64,000 nt of DNA from Hyposmocoma kahamanoa (GCF_003589595.1 NW_020653409.1:1686502-1750501); one strand, 5' to 3'; positions 1-11,905 are shown, counted from the stretch's first letter. Program-made: numbers and translations. The notes: a model not told the origin generated them from the sequence alone.

Positions 1-236
1 GAGCAATTATTTTAATGGTTGATTTTGCTATTCTCCAATTCGAGGCGTTTTTCTCTCTCAATGTACTTTGAGTAGTGAGAATCGATTTTTTATTATCTCC
101 TGTGTCAAGTACCGTATAGTGGCGAACTAGGGGATGAATGCGGGTTTGCGCACTTTCCGGTAACCGATTTCAATGAATCTTGGTAATTATATGTAATTCC
201 ACGTACTTTTCAGGTCGGTTTTTTTAGTACTGAGAT
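1..236 (+). repeat. Repeat C, 3' half, cut by the window edge
   Basis: GAGCAATTATTTTAATGGTT, TTTGCTATTCTCCAATTCGA, TACCGTATAGTGGCGAACTA, GCGCACTTTCCGGTAACCGA, and TTTTTTTAGTACTGAGATTA match 25420-25640 and the 47028-47312 copy. Confidence 0.75.
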
Positions 237-804
237 TATTTATGTAATACAACTTTTCATTTAAAATGCAGATAAAACTCGAAATGATAAGGTATAAGTT
301 TACTTAAGTATATTTATTTATATAAATGTATAATATAAATTTTATCATTATTCATTACTTGATAATATAATGCAAGTTTTTAATTTACATTTCAAATTTC
401 TATATCTTTATAATTTTTTTAACTTTCCTCTACCTCAAAAATTGTCTGGTAGAGATCGCTTTTAGCAATAAGGCCGTCTTTATACACATTAGTTCTTCGT
501 TGTTTATGTCGTTCTTGTGTGTGAGAAATAAAGTGTGTATATATCCTATCTATCCCGGGAAACGAACACAAACTTTTCCAAATTGGTTACGGTCAGGATG
601 TTGAAGGTACTCCCAAAGTTAAGTTCCTCAATTTGGCACTTATAGAACAGGGAACTCTCAAATTTGAGATCGGGTTGTTGGTGTGATTCCTTAGCACATT
701 ATTATAGTACACTGTGAACTGGAAGAAAATTCATAAACTTCAAAATAAGGCATCAAATACAAAATATTTGAATTTTACCTCCAAAGTTCTAAAATAATTA
801 TTCT
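237..804. other. Unassigned AT-rich DNA
   Basis: No gene, repeat or RNA recognised between repeats C and D. Confidence 0.5.
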
Positions 805-1065
805 TATAACCTGTTACAAACTCGAATTTTTTTTTCCGAAACAACGTTTGTTCAAATTTTCATTACACCGAAACTGAATTATAACGAAACCGTTGCTCTT
901 TCAGGATATGTTGGAAGTTTATCGCAAAGACACGATTAGGCTCGGTTAAGTTCGGTTTAAAAGAAAAAACATTTTCCTCTCAAAATTACTTTCGAGGTTT
1001 TGAAAATTCGGGCTAACTTTTTTTCTGGAAAATGTCATTTCGGAATACTGATAGGTAACCTTATC
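805..1065 (-). repeat. Repeat D
   Basis: Minus strand GGTTACCTATCAGTATTCCG, AAATGACATTTTCCAGAAAA, AAGTAATTTTGAGAGGAAAA, GATAAACTTCCAACATATCC, GAACAAACGTTGTTTCGGAA. It matches 36375-36642 and 60264-60527. Confidence 0.8.
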
Positions 1066-1234
1066 ACCAAAATGATCCTGATTTCTTTTTAATTATAATA
1101 TTTTTGTAAAAATTAAACCAGCTTTAAAAGTTAATATAATTATATCTAAACTTCTACTATTTTCCAAGTTTTAATGAAATCCGTTAACTAAAAGTAGATG
1201 ATATCCATGTGCAATCCAAAAAACAGTGTTCATC

Positions 1235-1416
1235 GCGTAATTTACCACCCATAGAGGTGGAATATTTCCTTCAAATTTGATTGGGAGCACTAGACAAGAA
1301 AGAAAGAATAATCAAAATCGGCATACGAATGTCGGAGTACCTAATCGCGTTACATACACACAAAGAAACACAGTCGAATTGAGAACCTCCTCCTTCTTTT
1401 GAAGTCGGTTAAAAAA
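1235..1416 (-). repeat. Repeat C, 5' half
   Basis: Minus strand TTTAACCGACTTCAAAAGAA, GGAGGAGGTTCTCAATTCGA, GTTACGCGATTAGGT, GAATATTCCACCTCTATGGG-type blocks. Confidence 0.78.
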
Positions 1417-2351
1417 CACAATTGTCGTGTTTAAAAACCTATTTGTCATAAATTTCACGACCTATTCTCATTTACTGTTATTTCCTGTCTGAAGAAAAGG
1501 TTTACAATCTCAGCTTCTTTTGATTTATTAAAAAAAAGTGATGTTTGTCTATGTACACTATTTTATTAATGCTTTTCAATTTTGTTTGCCTAAACAAACA
1601 ATTCAATAATTATCTCCCCTTTGTCACAGTAAGCTGTTATCTACAAGAAACAATTCAAAAGCGTTTAGAGAGACTACAAGCCAATACATTTTAGCTATCT
1701 AAACTTCTATTACAGTTTCCCATTCCGCATTCTCTACAACACGCGACACCACCACCACATTAATTACCGCCTGACGCCTTTACAATATCACCAAGCGAGA
1801 TATACATTACTGCTTTTACTAACCCATAATTCTCGAGTTACAATAGCCAGACGGCAATGGAATGTAAACAAAAGATCGTTACGATAGAGAAAAGAGTTTG
1901 TTAGTAGGCGAGAACGAAGACAATGTGACGTCTCGTGCTTTCGTTCCACATTTGAAATTGAATAGACTCGTTATAAGATCGAGTAATTGAATGCTCGATT
2001 TCTCGACTTATTATTTTTTTCTTTTAAATTATTACCTATATTAATTAGTTTATAGCTTATAATTCATATTCTATTAAAATTTTATCACTATTCCATATTA
2101 CACATAACTTTATTCTTATAATTATCCTGTGGTCCAAGGACAGGATTATTGGTGGCGTAATGTTTAAATATAGAATGTCCTCTAGACTCCAGGCGCCATC
2201 TAGATAGCTATACGGCATTAACCATTTTTGAATGATTTCCTAAATCGCCGTGTTATAATTTTCCCTTTGGCCTACAGAAAGCAATGCATACATTTATGAC
2301 GTCAGCTCTTGTATGCGATATAATACTAGGTAATAGGTGTTGTGATAATAA
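1417..2351. other. Unassigned AT-rich DNA
   Basis: No feature recognised; frames are short. Confidence 0.5.
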
Positions 2352-2592
2352 TTACGTCGACGGTTCGAGTCCCTGTATTGGGTATGTGAATATTTATTAG
2401 CAATATCCTTCTTTAACAGTGAAAGAAACCATTTTGATAAAACCCGCATGCATTTCGAAGAAGGTTCACAACTTGTAAAGTTCTCAAAGCGCGCTAAAGC
2501 AGCGTGACAAATAATGGACTAAACTCTTTCCCTAGGGGGACCCGTGCCCGACAGCGGGTACATATAACGGTTGAAGATGATGATGAGTGAAA
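2352..2592 (+). mobile_element. SINE-L, head to tail
   Basis: GACGGTTCGAGTCCCTGTAT (box B-like), CAGTGAAAGAAACC, AACCCGCATGCATTTCGAAG, AATGGACTAAACTC, GGGGGACCCGTGCCCGACAG, then GATGATGATGAG. The GGAGACCCGTGCC...TGATGATGAT ending is common at the 3' end of lepidopteran SINEs and LINEs. Confidence 0.7.
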
Positions 2593-2639
2593 TACACGGA
2601 AGTACAGCCGCTTTACTTATTTCTTTTCACATTACAGAG

Positions 2640-2797
2640 TTTCGGTACTGGTGAAATCACAGGCACATGGGTCTTTTCAACTTATGTCTCAGTGTAACGG
2701 ACGCAGAGGCTGTGCTCCTCAGATCTGTGCTATTTAAAGCTCTGAGCGACACTGCAACTGTTGTGGACAGGCATGTAGTTTACCACCATGCGAACCA
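2640..2797 (+). repeat. Repeat A, 3' two-thirds
   Basis: Starts at the GGTGAAATCACAGGCACATG block and runs to TAGTTTACCACCATGCGAAC, where it joins a fragment of repeat C. Confidence 0.8.
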
Positions 2798-2856
2798 ACA
2801 ACAAAAAAACACATTCGAATTGAGAACCTCCTCTTTCTTAAAATCAGTTAAAAATA
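2798..2856 (-). repeat. Repeat C, 5' tip
   Basis: Minus strand TTTTAACTGATTTTAAGAAA, GAGGAGGTTCTCAATTCGAA. It is joined to the end of a repeat A copy. Confidence 0.65.
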
Positions 2857-3400
2857 CAAGATTAACAGTAGTAAAACAATATGATAATCAATAAATAAAT
2901 ATTGATTATTACATTTTGCACTTCAAGTAAAGTTACTAAACTAAAAATCGAAATTTCTCGATTTCATTTGTTTTAACCTTTCCTTTACCTCCATTCATAA
3001 TGAAAAAAATTGGAACATAGAAAACAGATAACAAATTGAAACAGTAGAACAATATGAAGTAAATTCACATGAGAATTAAAAGACTGAGTGATTTCTATGA
3101 CTATACAATTCACTCTTTTGTTCCTCAAAATCACACTACAGTAATTATGGCTTTTGAAAAATTATTTTTTTAACTAAGCTAAATTTAAAAAATGCTAAAT
3201 TTCTTTTGTGCCAGTACTTATGATTCCCATATTCGATTTTTTACTCTTTAATAGTTTACGAGGGAAATTAGACACTTGTTTTGTTAATAATTCTATAGTT
3301 GTAACACGCATATGTGGTTTTGATGCTTAGTTTATACAGCCAGGAAATTTTAACAGCAGATTTTTTTCTTAATAATAGGGCTACAGTTTCTAAACGAAAA
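2857..3400. other. Unassigned AT-rich DNA
   Basis: Nothing recognised before MITE copy 1. Confidence 0.5.
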
Positions 3401-3408
3401 CCATGTAA

Positions 3409-3694
3409 CATTGACTTACAAATAAATGGACGACGGGTCTAATACAAAAACCACGAAAAAAATGTCCCAAGTCAACCTATTTAAACGTAGTGACATGTAA
3501 AGGAATATGAAAAAGCTAAAACGTTGAATTCAAATTGTGATGTCATCGCAGTACTGTCTAATTTTGCTTGCTTCGCTGTCAGTCGAGTAAACGAAGACTA
3601 GAGCGTGAATGACGCTCTGTATACGATTTTAACGCCCTATAAGTTCGGACACTTTTTAGCGCGGACCCGGCGTCCATATAATTGTAAGTCAATG
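3409..3694 (+). mobile_element. MITE copy 1 (long form, 286 bp), CATTGACTTACAA family
   Basis: Non-autonomous DNA transposon. The left end CATTGACTTACAAATAAATG and right end (read inverted) CATTGACTTACAATTATATG form imperfect terminal inverted repeats of about 31 bp. It is flanked by a perfect 8-bp duplication CCATGTAA (3401-3408 and 3695-3702). It carries no coding capacity. An 8-bp duplication points to a hAT-like or P-like transposase, but the terminal bases do not decide between them. Confidence 0.9.
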
Positions 3695-3878
3695 CCATGT
3701 AACATTACTTTTATAATTAGTACCCTGAAATCTTTTACCGTAATATATCTGTTATAAATATCATTCTACGGCTGTTAAAAATTCATTTATTTTTCAACTT
3801 TCAAAATTCAAAATTCGTTAGGTATTCAGTTTTTTCGTAATTTTTCTTCAACGGTTTAATTTTCAGACATTTTTTGCG

Positions 3879-3898
3879 GTACGTACGTACGTACGTAC
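3879..3898. repeat. (GTAC)5 microsatellite
   Basis: Five exact GTAC units within a larger GCG...CGC context; self-complementary. Confidence 0.9.
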
Positions 3899-3922
3899 GC
3901 CGCTAACGGTAGCCATCTTCAA

Positions 3923-4376
3923 CTAATAATAATAATAACGCACACACTCGACATAGCCCCGCACTAGGGAAACCCTGTGTCGCGGGTGCCATGGACACAC
4001 AAATAGTCAATTACAAATTACACCCAAACCCACGAGACAAATAAATGTAGGCCGTACATTGACTTACAAATAAATGGACGACGGGTCTAATACAAAAACC
4101 ACGAAAAAAATGTCCCAAGTCGACCTATTCAAAATTTAAATTGTTATGTCATCGCAGTATCGCGCTGTCCGTAGAACAAATGAAGACTAAAGCGGAGTGT
4201 CGCGCTCTGTATACGATTTTAGCGCCTTACAAGTGCGGACACTTTTTAGCGCGGACCCGACGTCCATATAATTGTAAGTCAATGAGGCCGTACAAATATT
4301 CTCCCGGCCCGGGAATCGAACTTGGGACCTCTGCGTGGTAGTCCGGCATGGTAACCGTTCGACCACGGAGGCAGTT
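3923..4376 (-). mobile_element. SINE1 (tRNA-derived), split by MITE copy 2
   Basis: Minus strand head: GCCTCCGTGGTCGAACGGTT (box A-like TGGTCGAACGG), then GTCCCAAGTTCGATTCCCGG (box B-like GTTCGATTCC), then a body with GTAATTTGTAATTGACTATT and CACCCGCGACACAGGG, and a TTATTATTATTATT tail. It is a Pol III type SINE. It is not a functional tRNA, since no acceptor stem can form at the ends. Confidence 0.82.
4057..4284 (+). mobile_element. MITE copy 2 (short form, 228 bp), nested in a SINE
   Basis: Same terminal repeats as copy 1, shorter interior. The 8-bp duplication AGGCCGTA lies at 4049-4056 and 4285-4292. It interrupts the tRNA-derived SINE1 copy at 3923-4376, whose two halves rejoin exactly when the MITE and one duplication are removed. 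It is therefore younger than that SINE. Confidence 0.92.
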
Positions 4377-4384
4377 ATTGAACC

Positions 4385-4508
4385 ATAGCAGTGAGATGAC
4401 TTGTCAACTTTATGTCACAGGGTCACGAACGTAGCGGAAATGCCCATCAGATCAGATAAAGCTTTGACTGGCACTGCAACTGTTATGTATAGGCATGTCG
4501 CTTATAAA
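4385..4508 (+). repeat. Repeat A, diverged 3' part
   Basis: GACTTGTCAACTTTATGTC, GACTGGCACTGCAACTGTTA and GGCATGTCGCTTA blocks. It abuts SINE1. Confidence 0.65.
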
Positions 4509-4984
4509 TAGTAATTTTTACATAACACAGACTAAATTAGCGCATGTTATATAATCCACTGGCTCCTTATAAGCGTAATCATTAGTAAAAAAATAAAGCA
4601 ATCAATTTACAACTGTCTTGTGACAATCACCTGACTGGCTATCGAAATAGATTTCATTTTTACAAAGTGGAAAGTAACACCTACGGCAGCGGCATAAAAA
4701 ATATAATGCAAATATTATTTCTGTTCATAACGTAGCACGTTAATAAATTATGCATTATCTTTCAATTGAAATCAATTACGATCTGTTATCACAGATTTAG
4801 AATCTCGCGTTAGTTATTTATTACTTACAATGGTAAAGGAAGGATTTGTTCTTTTTACAAGCGACCTAGGCGTGTGAATCGTTTAAAAAGAACTAAAAGT
4901 GAAATTGGAAGTTTTTTTTATTTATAAACAAACAGTTTTTTTAAAACATACAATGGAAAGGAAGGAAAGTTTCCATATTTATTT
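4509..4984. other. Unassigned AT-rich DNA
   Basis: Nothing recognised between two repeat A copies. Confidence 0.5.
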
Positions 4985-5172
4985 TTTATGATACCAAGGA
5001 CGGGATGAACAAGTCGTACGTCTGGCGGTAAGCGACACGCCTGTCCGTAACTGTTGCAGTGACTCAGAGCTTTGAATCGCAAATATCTGAGGGGCACTAC
5101 GACTGCGCCCGTCACCCTGAGATATACGAGGTGGTACTTCCCTAGATGACTCTTTCACAAGGAGCTTTACTG
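4985..5172 (-). repeat. Repeat A with internal deletion
   Basis: The minus strand has both ends of the unit (CAGTAAAGCTCCTTGTGAAA and the ACGACTTGTTCATCCCGTCC end), but the middle from the TATTTCTGCCGCC block to the ACAGGCACATG block is missing. Confidence 0.75.
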
Positions 5173-5668
5173 CTGTTAAAAACCTTGTATGCTGAAGAAT
5201 ATTGGTAAAAGTCATACATTTGCTGGACTAACACTGTCTCCTAAGATGAGAACCAGCCTTACCTATGTAAGGTTGATAACACATATATACCGCTCATATA
5301 TAATATATGGAGTCAATATACTTAAAGTACTCGTGTATACTAAAACACGTCGGCGTATCAAAGGCGCAAGCGCATGCAGCGTCACGTATGTTGACATAAC
5401 TCGGCGTGCGTTTGACCGGTTCAACTGACCGGTACAGTTAGTCGCAAAATTAAAAGCAACTATTATACGAATTCCTTTGAGTCGTTTCTTTTGGAAGATG
5501 TTTAAGGTACAGTATGAATGTACGACAAAGCGTTACACATAATTGAATTTAAATCTTAATTGTTAATTTAAACGTGTTGTTGTCTCTACATAGGAGTACT
5601 TACTATCTTTATCTAACTGTAGAGGTTCTTGAAAGTTTCGCAAGAACAGAACTCTGTCTTCTGCACTT
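5173..5668. other. Unassigned DNA
   Basis: A 79-codon frame (5189-5428) has no recognisable motif. It contains a short CpG-richer patch and the palindrome ACCGGTTCAACTGACCGGT. Confidence 0.45.
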
Positions 5669-5860
5669 GCAGTAGATCTCCTTGTGAAAGAGTTCGTCCA
5701 GGGTAGTACTGCTACCTTACCTATTTCTGCCGCCAAGCAGTAATGTCAGCATTATACTGTGTTCCAGTTTCGAAGGGTAAGGGTGCTGGTGAAATTACAG
5801 GCACATGGGACTTGTCAACGTAAGTCTCAAGGTGACGGGCGCAGTGACTATGCCCCCCAG
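5669..5860 (+). repeat. Repeat A, 5' two-thirds, fused to repeat G
   Basis: Runs from GCAGTAGATCTCCTTGTGAA through ACAGGCACATGGGACTTGTC to GCGCAGTGACTATGCCCC, then changes abruptly to repeat G. Confidence 0.8.
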
Positions 5861-6003
5861 AGCAAGAAACTTTAGGGATTGCTCTTTTCAAAGAAACTTA
5901 AATGCTATGGAATACGCTTTGAATCAAATTTGTGTGGATTCTGGAGCCGTGTCGTCTTTCCAAACATCTTTATCTAACACGTCAATTCTGTAATATGACT
6001 TAT
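5859..6003 (+). repeat. Repeat G
   Basis: AGAGCAAGAAACTTTAGGGA, TTGCTCTTTTCAAAGAAACT, ATGGAATACGCTTTGAATCA, TCGTCTTTCCAAACATCTTT, ATCTAACACGTC and an ATATGACTTATCAAT end. It matches 61003-61190. Its source element is unknown; AGAAACTC...TTGCTCTTTTCAAA recalls LINE 3' regions. Confidence 0.7.
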
Positions 6004-6049
6004 CAATAACAAAAAAAGTCCATAGTTCGTCAAATTGTTTGGCATATTT

Positions 6050-6273
6050 TAAATAAATAATAATAAATAACGCACACACTCAACATAGCCCCGCACTAGG
6101 GAAACCCTGTGTCGCGGGTGCCATGGACACACACATAGACAACCACAAATTACACCCAAACTCACGAGAGAAATAATTGTAGGCCATACAACTATTTCTC
6201 CCGGCCCGGGAATCGAACCTGGGACCTCTGCGTGGCAGTCCGGCATGGTAACCGTTAGGCCACAGAGGCAGTT
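6050..6273 (-). mobile_element. SINE1 (tRNA-derived), full length
   Basis: Same head (GCCTCTGTGGCCTAACGGTT...GGTTCGATTCCCGGGCCGGG), body (TTTGTGGTTGTCTATGTGTG, CCTAGTGCGGGGCT) and TTATTTATTATTATTTATTT tail. It is the best reference copy at about 223 bp. Confidence 0.88.
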
Positions 6274-6608
6274 TAGTTGAGATAATTAAGAAATTGTCAC
6301 ATAAATTGAATCCTGAACGAATGGTTTCAAAACGCAGCAGTTTTGTATGAAAAAATGTTTTATTCAATTTGACTAACTTCTGCTGTCCTGATTTTTTTCT
6401 TCGAATACAGTGAAATGATCCTTACATAAAACTAAGTCGATAACCACAAAAAAAAATACTCCATAAATTGACGATGCCAAAACTGTTTTTACAACGACTT
6501 GATAGTTCATAATATAGTTTCCATGTATAAAATTATAAAATAATTCGCACTCAAAAACCAATACCTTCACTAAATTAATAATTAAATTTCTGAAAATGAT
6601 TACTATAG
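6274..6608. other. Unassigned AT-rich DNA
   Basis: Nothing recognised between SINE1 and the repeat F fragment. Confidence 0.5.
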
Positions 6609-6682
6609 GTGTGCGTGCTCCATCGTCGACTTCGTCGTCACTTTCGATCAGATGAGTTGATGAAGGTCAAATGCGCACAGAT
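6609..6682 (-). repeat. Repeat F fragment
   Basis: Minus strand TGCGCATTTGACCTTCATCA, CTGATCGAAAGTGACGACGA, GTCGACGATGGAGCACGCAC. Confidence 0.7.
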
Positions 6683-7652
6683 TTTAAACATTAAAAAATG
6701 TAATGCTTCTGAAAATAAATCTAAATTTAAAAAAACGAGATTTTTTTTTTCAATGAGCACATGTATTGGTTTTAAATACAATTTAGTCATTTTATATCTG
6801 TTTTGTAAGTCTTTCAAAAATTTTAGTTTAGCGTTACATCACGTTATATTGATGGTGCAAAAGTGCAAATAGGATCTCCGTTTGTTTTTTCAATTTATTT
6901 TTAAAGCTTTGTAAACAGAAGTGTGTTATCATAAAACAAAGTGATCAACGAAATGAACCTTACGGTCTTGACGATAGAATGGTATATATTTGATTTAGTA
7001 ATCAGAGAATAGTTTGGACGGTCATCTACCTCCTTCGGTCGAAGAAACACAGTAAAGATATTTTATTTAGTAACTATTGTAGGTCGCCCTTATACCTTTT
7101 CTTGAAAAATCCTTTATACGCTATAAATGAATTTATGGACCTAAAATTGTAATGATTTTTAATTGATTTTTAATGATAATGATTTTATTCTAATTTTTGC
7201 CGCATTGACATATGCTTGTATAATTGTTATCAACTTATGACGATCCTTGATGGAGAATGATATTTGATACGTAATTTAATGACAACAACATTATATAATG
7301 AGTTGTTAGTTTTCTAATTATTGTGTATTTTTCTTATAATTTTCATTTTTGTCCGACGATCTCAATAAAATTTCTTATACTTTGACATGTAGTGCAATTT
7401 ATACTGTAATGTTATATTTGAGAAATAAATGAATCTGAATCTATAAAATTAAACACACTTTTTATATATACTTTTTTTTTAATGTATAGAAATAACAATG
7501 GTAGGGGTTGATTACAAATAAAGATACTAATAAATGATTTTTTTCTTTTTAGAACATGTCAGCCACAATACTGGCATAATTATTGGCTTTATTTATTAAA
7601 AGTAATAACTTAAAACGCATTATTAAGTCCTAACTTATTTTTATTATTGACT
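6683..7652. other. Unassigned AT-rich DNA
   Basis: Text near 7366-7440 (CAATAAAATTTCTTATACTT, GAAATAAATGAATCTGAATC) resembles a LINE 3' end but is not supported by a second copy. Confidence 0.4.
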
Positions 7653-7796
7653 TATTTGTATGGCCTACATTTATTTCTCTCGTGAGGTTTAGTGTAATTT
7701 GTGGTTACCTATATGTGTAACAATGGCACTCGCGACATAAGGTCTTTCTAGTGCGGGGCTATGAAAGTATTCGTTATTTATTAATTTATTCATTAT
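7653..7796 (+). mobile_element. SINE1 body and tail, head missing
   Basis: TATGGCCTACATTTATTTCT, CTCGTGAGG, GTGTAATTTGTGGTTA and CTAGTGCGGGGCTATGA followed by a TTATTTATTAATTTATT tail. Confidence 0.75.
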
Positions 7797-8684
7797 TAGC
7801 TGGAGAGAAGGAGGAGTGTCACAGGCCATAAACATAACGACACAGAAGGATCTCTCGCTCCCAGTCATTCACACAGTAGAACACATACGGAGAACCAAAG
7901 TCTCTCCGTAGTTTAAAGGGCTCCAAACCATCTGTAAGTCAGGGATCGGCCTCACTTACTATTAACTGATTTTTGATAAATATAAGCCTGTCTTGCTTTA
8001 AAAAATAAATATTAAGTACCGTGACGAACACATTCCAATTTTCCTCACGTATTTCACCAGTTATTTCTTTCTAAAATCATGATTCACTGCTTCCAACAAC
8101 CTTCTACCGTGCGCTGGGTGCCAAACCTAACGGTCACTGGTGTTGACTTAGAAAGAGAAAAAAGCCGTCGAGATGTCGTCACGCTCCCGTCCCGGTACTG
8201 TTACGGGCCATTACATCACGTTTTTTGTGCTTCTTTCGGGTTCATCGTTTGATGTCGCTATCTATATCAATGTGGCTTCTTGAATTTGTGTTTAGGTTCG
8301 TGAGTGAAGCAAGTGTTCTTCATCATTTTCGTTCATTTACGTATTGTTATTTATTTTCATTGTTTTTTTGTTGACATTGTGGATGTTTATTAGTTTCTTG
8401 TAATATTTTTTTACATTTCGTAATCCTCCTAATCATTTGTACTTCATCAAGTTCACCAAGAATTTTACATGCCGTTTCCCACGTTGTGGATGGAGTATTC
8501 TTCTACAATGATTTCCCGGTATTATCGTTAAAGTATATTTGGATATTGCAAAATCAATGTTCCTTTATTCGACCTGCAGTACAATAAAAACGACAATATA
8601 ACTTTGCAGGTCCCATGGTGATGAGAACATAGTAAAAACTAGAGAAATGAAAGGAAATCAGAGGGTGAATATTTTTTTTTATAT
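7797..8684. other. Unassigned DNA
   Basis: A CpG-richer patch at about 8140-8260 is of unknown origin; no open frame of note. Confidence 0.4.
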
Positions 8685-9010
8685 CGATAATGAAAGAAAG
8701 AAAGAAAAATAGTTTATTTGGTAAACTTATGACAAAGACAACACACTCTGTTAACAGAATGATAACACAAATAAAATAATGTTATGATAAATACAAAATA
8801 AAAGAATTACATTTAAAAGTAAACATAACGGTCTCCACTCAGCTTTTTGTAACAAGACGTGTGTGTAACCTTGTTACGCTGGTTTTCAGTCAAGTCGAAT
8901 ACATAACAAGGATGATGATGTAGTTTCATCCATGTAGATAAAATAATAAATGGAGCAGTGTCATTCCAGGTAGATAGATGAAACGTATTGATGGCAAAAA
9001 CTTATCTACA
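8685..9010 (-). repeat. Possible retroelement 3' end (GAAA-rich tail)
   Basis: AATGAAAGAAAGAAAGAAAA, then ATAGTTTATTTGGTAAAC and GGTCTCCACTCAGCTTTTTG. A (GAAA)n run next to TTTATTT-containing sequence is a common way lepidopteran LINE 3' ends appear in reverse. There is no second copy in this window, so confidence is low. Confidence 0.35.
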
Positions 9011-9924
9011 CAGACCAATTCAGAACTTCGAGTTCTATATTTTGATCTTAACGCCACCCACACCGAATATACTTAACACATACTTACTTAGTACATATGA
9101 AAACACATCTCCAAACTTTCTAACCGTGACGGTGTAGTATTAGCAAGCTGATTATTGTAATTTGGCTACGATTGCTTTCGTTACATCGCGGAAGTCAGCT
9201 CCGGTTTAGAAGAGCCACTACCGTTTAATCATTTTGGTGAAAATTGGTTTGGAAGAAATTTGAGTTAGAAAAAACCTCTTTGAGAGGCTATTTTTCCAAA
9301 AGTTGTTTCTTAACGCCACTTTGGTCCAATACAGGTTGGTCACTTCACAATTTTTCCAGTGTTGTGAACATTCTTCGATTCAGTGCAGGATTCCTCATTA
9401 TGTTTTCCGTTACCGTAAACATAAAAGTATTTACTATCTACTAAACACTAAACATTAACTTTTCTTACTTAGAAATTAAAATCTTACATGCACAGGAGTT
9501 GAAGTATCGAATTTCTTTTAAATTCGTTTCGTTTTCGAAATTTATTTTAATTTAAAATGCTGTCTCGAGTGGTTTTGACTTAATAAAAAATATAATTACC
9601 ATAAGTTACCATAAGGTTGGTTTAAAAGTATTACCAATTTAACGTTCACTTAGCCATAACTTTATAAACTTTTATTAATTCAAGCTGCAATTTAAATGAT
9701 GGTACAATATTCGATAAAAATAATATTTCACATTCCATCTCTGAGCGCGACTCACACCAAAGAACTATTAGTTTACCACCACATGCAAAATAGGCATCCG
9801 TTCGTCGAGTTGCGGACACCAGCCCGTCACACTATACCATACCGTACCACCACAGCACAACCTACATTAAGGATAAATAAGTCTCAATATATGAGGGTCA
9901 ACTTAAAATTTGTAAATAAAACTA
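9011..9924. other. Unassigned AT-rich DNA
   Basis: Short frames (66 and 104 codons) show no motif or homology I recognise. Confidence 0.45.
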
Positions 9925-9986
9925 TTTGTTCGAATCTAAATCACGTAAATTTGTTTTGTCAAACAAACCAACGTTTCGAGCTCTTT
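9925..9986 (-). repeat. Repeat E fragment
   Basis: Minus strand CGAAACGTTGGTTTGTTTGA, CAAAACAAATTTACGTGATT. Confidence 0.65.
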
Positions 9987-11674
9987 ATTGATGACATGGC
10001 CAAGTTCTAGTCCAAACATCGAAAACAGCGCGAAACTAACGAATAACTATTTTGTGATAGTTTTATCTAGGTTGGCGATATCTTTTCATACCATAAGCGA
10101 AGCCACAGCAAGTCACGAGTTCGCAAAATTACAAAGAGTCATTTACTTTGTGGCTTCTTATTCAGTGGCCTCTCCTACGTCCAAATTAGCTATTCACTAT
10201 AAAATATAATAGGAGAGCCGAGTTTTTTTACATAACTTACTCAGTAGTTGAATTCTGGACATCCTGCTTACGAGGAATAATTCAGAAGAGGTTTCTTGGT
10301 ACATCATGTAATTTGGCTACCATCGGCAGTCGTTACAAAAGAACTATGGACTTACGCCCGCCCCTTGTAGGACACTCTCACTCCGTACTATGACGATGAC
10401 GGTTTAGATGAGTAACATGTTATCAATTATAATTTTGTGTATTACAAAATAATGTCAAGTTGCGACTACACTTTTGCCCAGTAGTCTTTCCAAACCAATT
10501 TATTCGGCAATATATATCCTTTGGTTACTTTGCTGCAGACAACGTTGTGCTACAACTGTACTCAACATACTAGGGGCGTGACCACCTGAATATATTTATT
10601 AGGAGAGAAAACTGTTTAATGTCGTAAAAATATATTACGAAAGGCAAAAGATGTGTCTACTCTGATGGGGAAAGCAGAGAAGTGTATATATGTGTGGATA
10701 TTTAGGCTTTTGAGCCCGAAATTTAAAAGAGTGGAGTTATAAGTTTGAAAAGCGGTTATCCGTGTATTCGTCTGTGTGTTTTTCTGTATCATCGTGGCAC
10801 CTAAAGGAAACTTATATTAAAGCGATTTTCTTTTTAATTGAAACCTTATTTAATCACGATGATTCTTAGCTATGTCTGTTGTACATCTATTCATCTGTTT
10901 AAAGATCATCAGCTCTTTTCTCTGTTTGCGAATGGATCTCAGTCATAAAATCAATATTTATTTTACTTCCAATTTTATCGGTCGATCGACTTCAAATTTG
11001 GTAGCTTATGAAAATCCTATGACAATACAATAATATGGTAGCCCGTGATCTTCTGCTACAACCAGGATAGTCTGCGTAGTGCTCAACTCCTCAACTTACT
11101 GACAATATTATTATAGTCTTTGGGTTCATTAAATTGTTAGCTTAGTTTTTAATTTACTTGCTATATCCGAAAAGTAATTTTCGTGGAACAGGGAATCAGA
11201 GTTTCATCTTTCGTAATAGAGTTCCCAGCTTCGTTAATCTCAATTACTCAAAAAAAAATTTAAAAAACTTGACCGTCTTCCGGTGATCATTTTTCTACCA
11301 ATCATTTCTAAGATCAGTTTCACATTACAGTTATCTAGCTTTAACATAATGGCGGTCAAGTAATGTTCTCACATTAACTAGGTCTTCAACTTAATGTGCA
11401 CTAATGCACGTCGTTAACTTAACATCAACTTATTTACGTGGACATGTGAAGTTGTTACTTAACTGTTTGATTTCTATACCAGTTTATATTAATACTGTAG
11501 TAAAGATGAACCCATTACTCGTAGATTGAGTACCGTAGTCCCGTTACTTGTATAGTCACTGGTATGTTAAGTTCAACTCTATGTCGCTTTCACAAAATAC
11601 ATTACGTATACCTTGGATACGCTTGAGGGAAACTAAGGACCACCAGAACGTCAATGATTACTTCTAACTTGAAA
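9987..11674. other. Unassigned AT-rich DNA
   Basis: No repeat family of this window is found here. Confidence 0.45.
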
Positions 11675-11905
11675 GGTCGACAGTTTGAATCCCTATGGCG
11701 TCATGTACCAAGACTTTAAGTAATACGGTGAAGGAAGATATCGCGATGAAACGGTGTCGAAGAAAGTTCCAAGAGCCTTTAAAAAAGTGTGAAGTCTTGT
11801 GAAGTCACAACGCGTCAGTATACCGAACTATGGCCCAATCCTAAAAGGAGACCCGTGTCTAGTAGAGCCACGTACAGTAGGTTGATTGATGATGATGATA
11901 ATGTC
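11675..11905 (+). mobile_element. SINE-L copy
   Basis: GGTCGACAGTTTGAATCCCT (box B-like), ACGGTGAAGGAAGATATCGC, GTGTGAAGTCTTGTGAAGTC, AACTATGGCCCAATCCT, AAGGAGACCCGTGTCTAGTA, then TTGATTGATGATGATGATAA. Confidence 0.72.

Noticed and set aside
4141..4341. MLCHRSIALSVEQMKTKAEC-type frames repeated at 4.1 kb and 16.0 kb
   Set aside because: They are translations of the MITE interior. The repetition reflects the transposon, not a gene family.
5805..5993. 62-codon frame beginning MGLVNVSLKVTGA and similar MGLVNLCLKVTGA frames at 2.7 and 25.6 kb
   Set aside because: They are translations of repeat A starting at its conserved ACATGGGACTTGTCAAC block; no evidence of a protein.
6180..6273. tRNA gene on the minus strand
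   Set aside because: Box A and B text is present, but no acceptor stem forms and the sequence continues into a SINE body found several times in the window.
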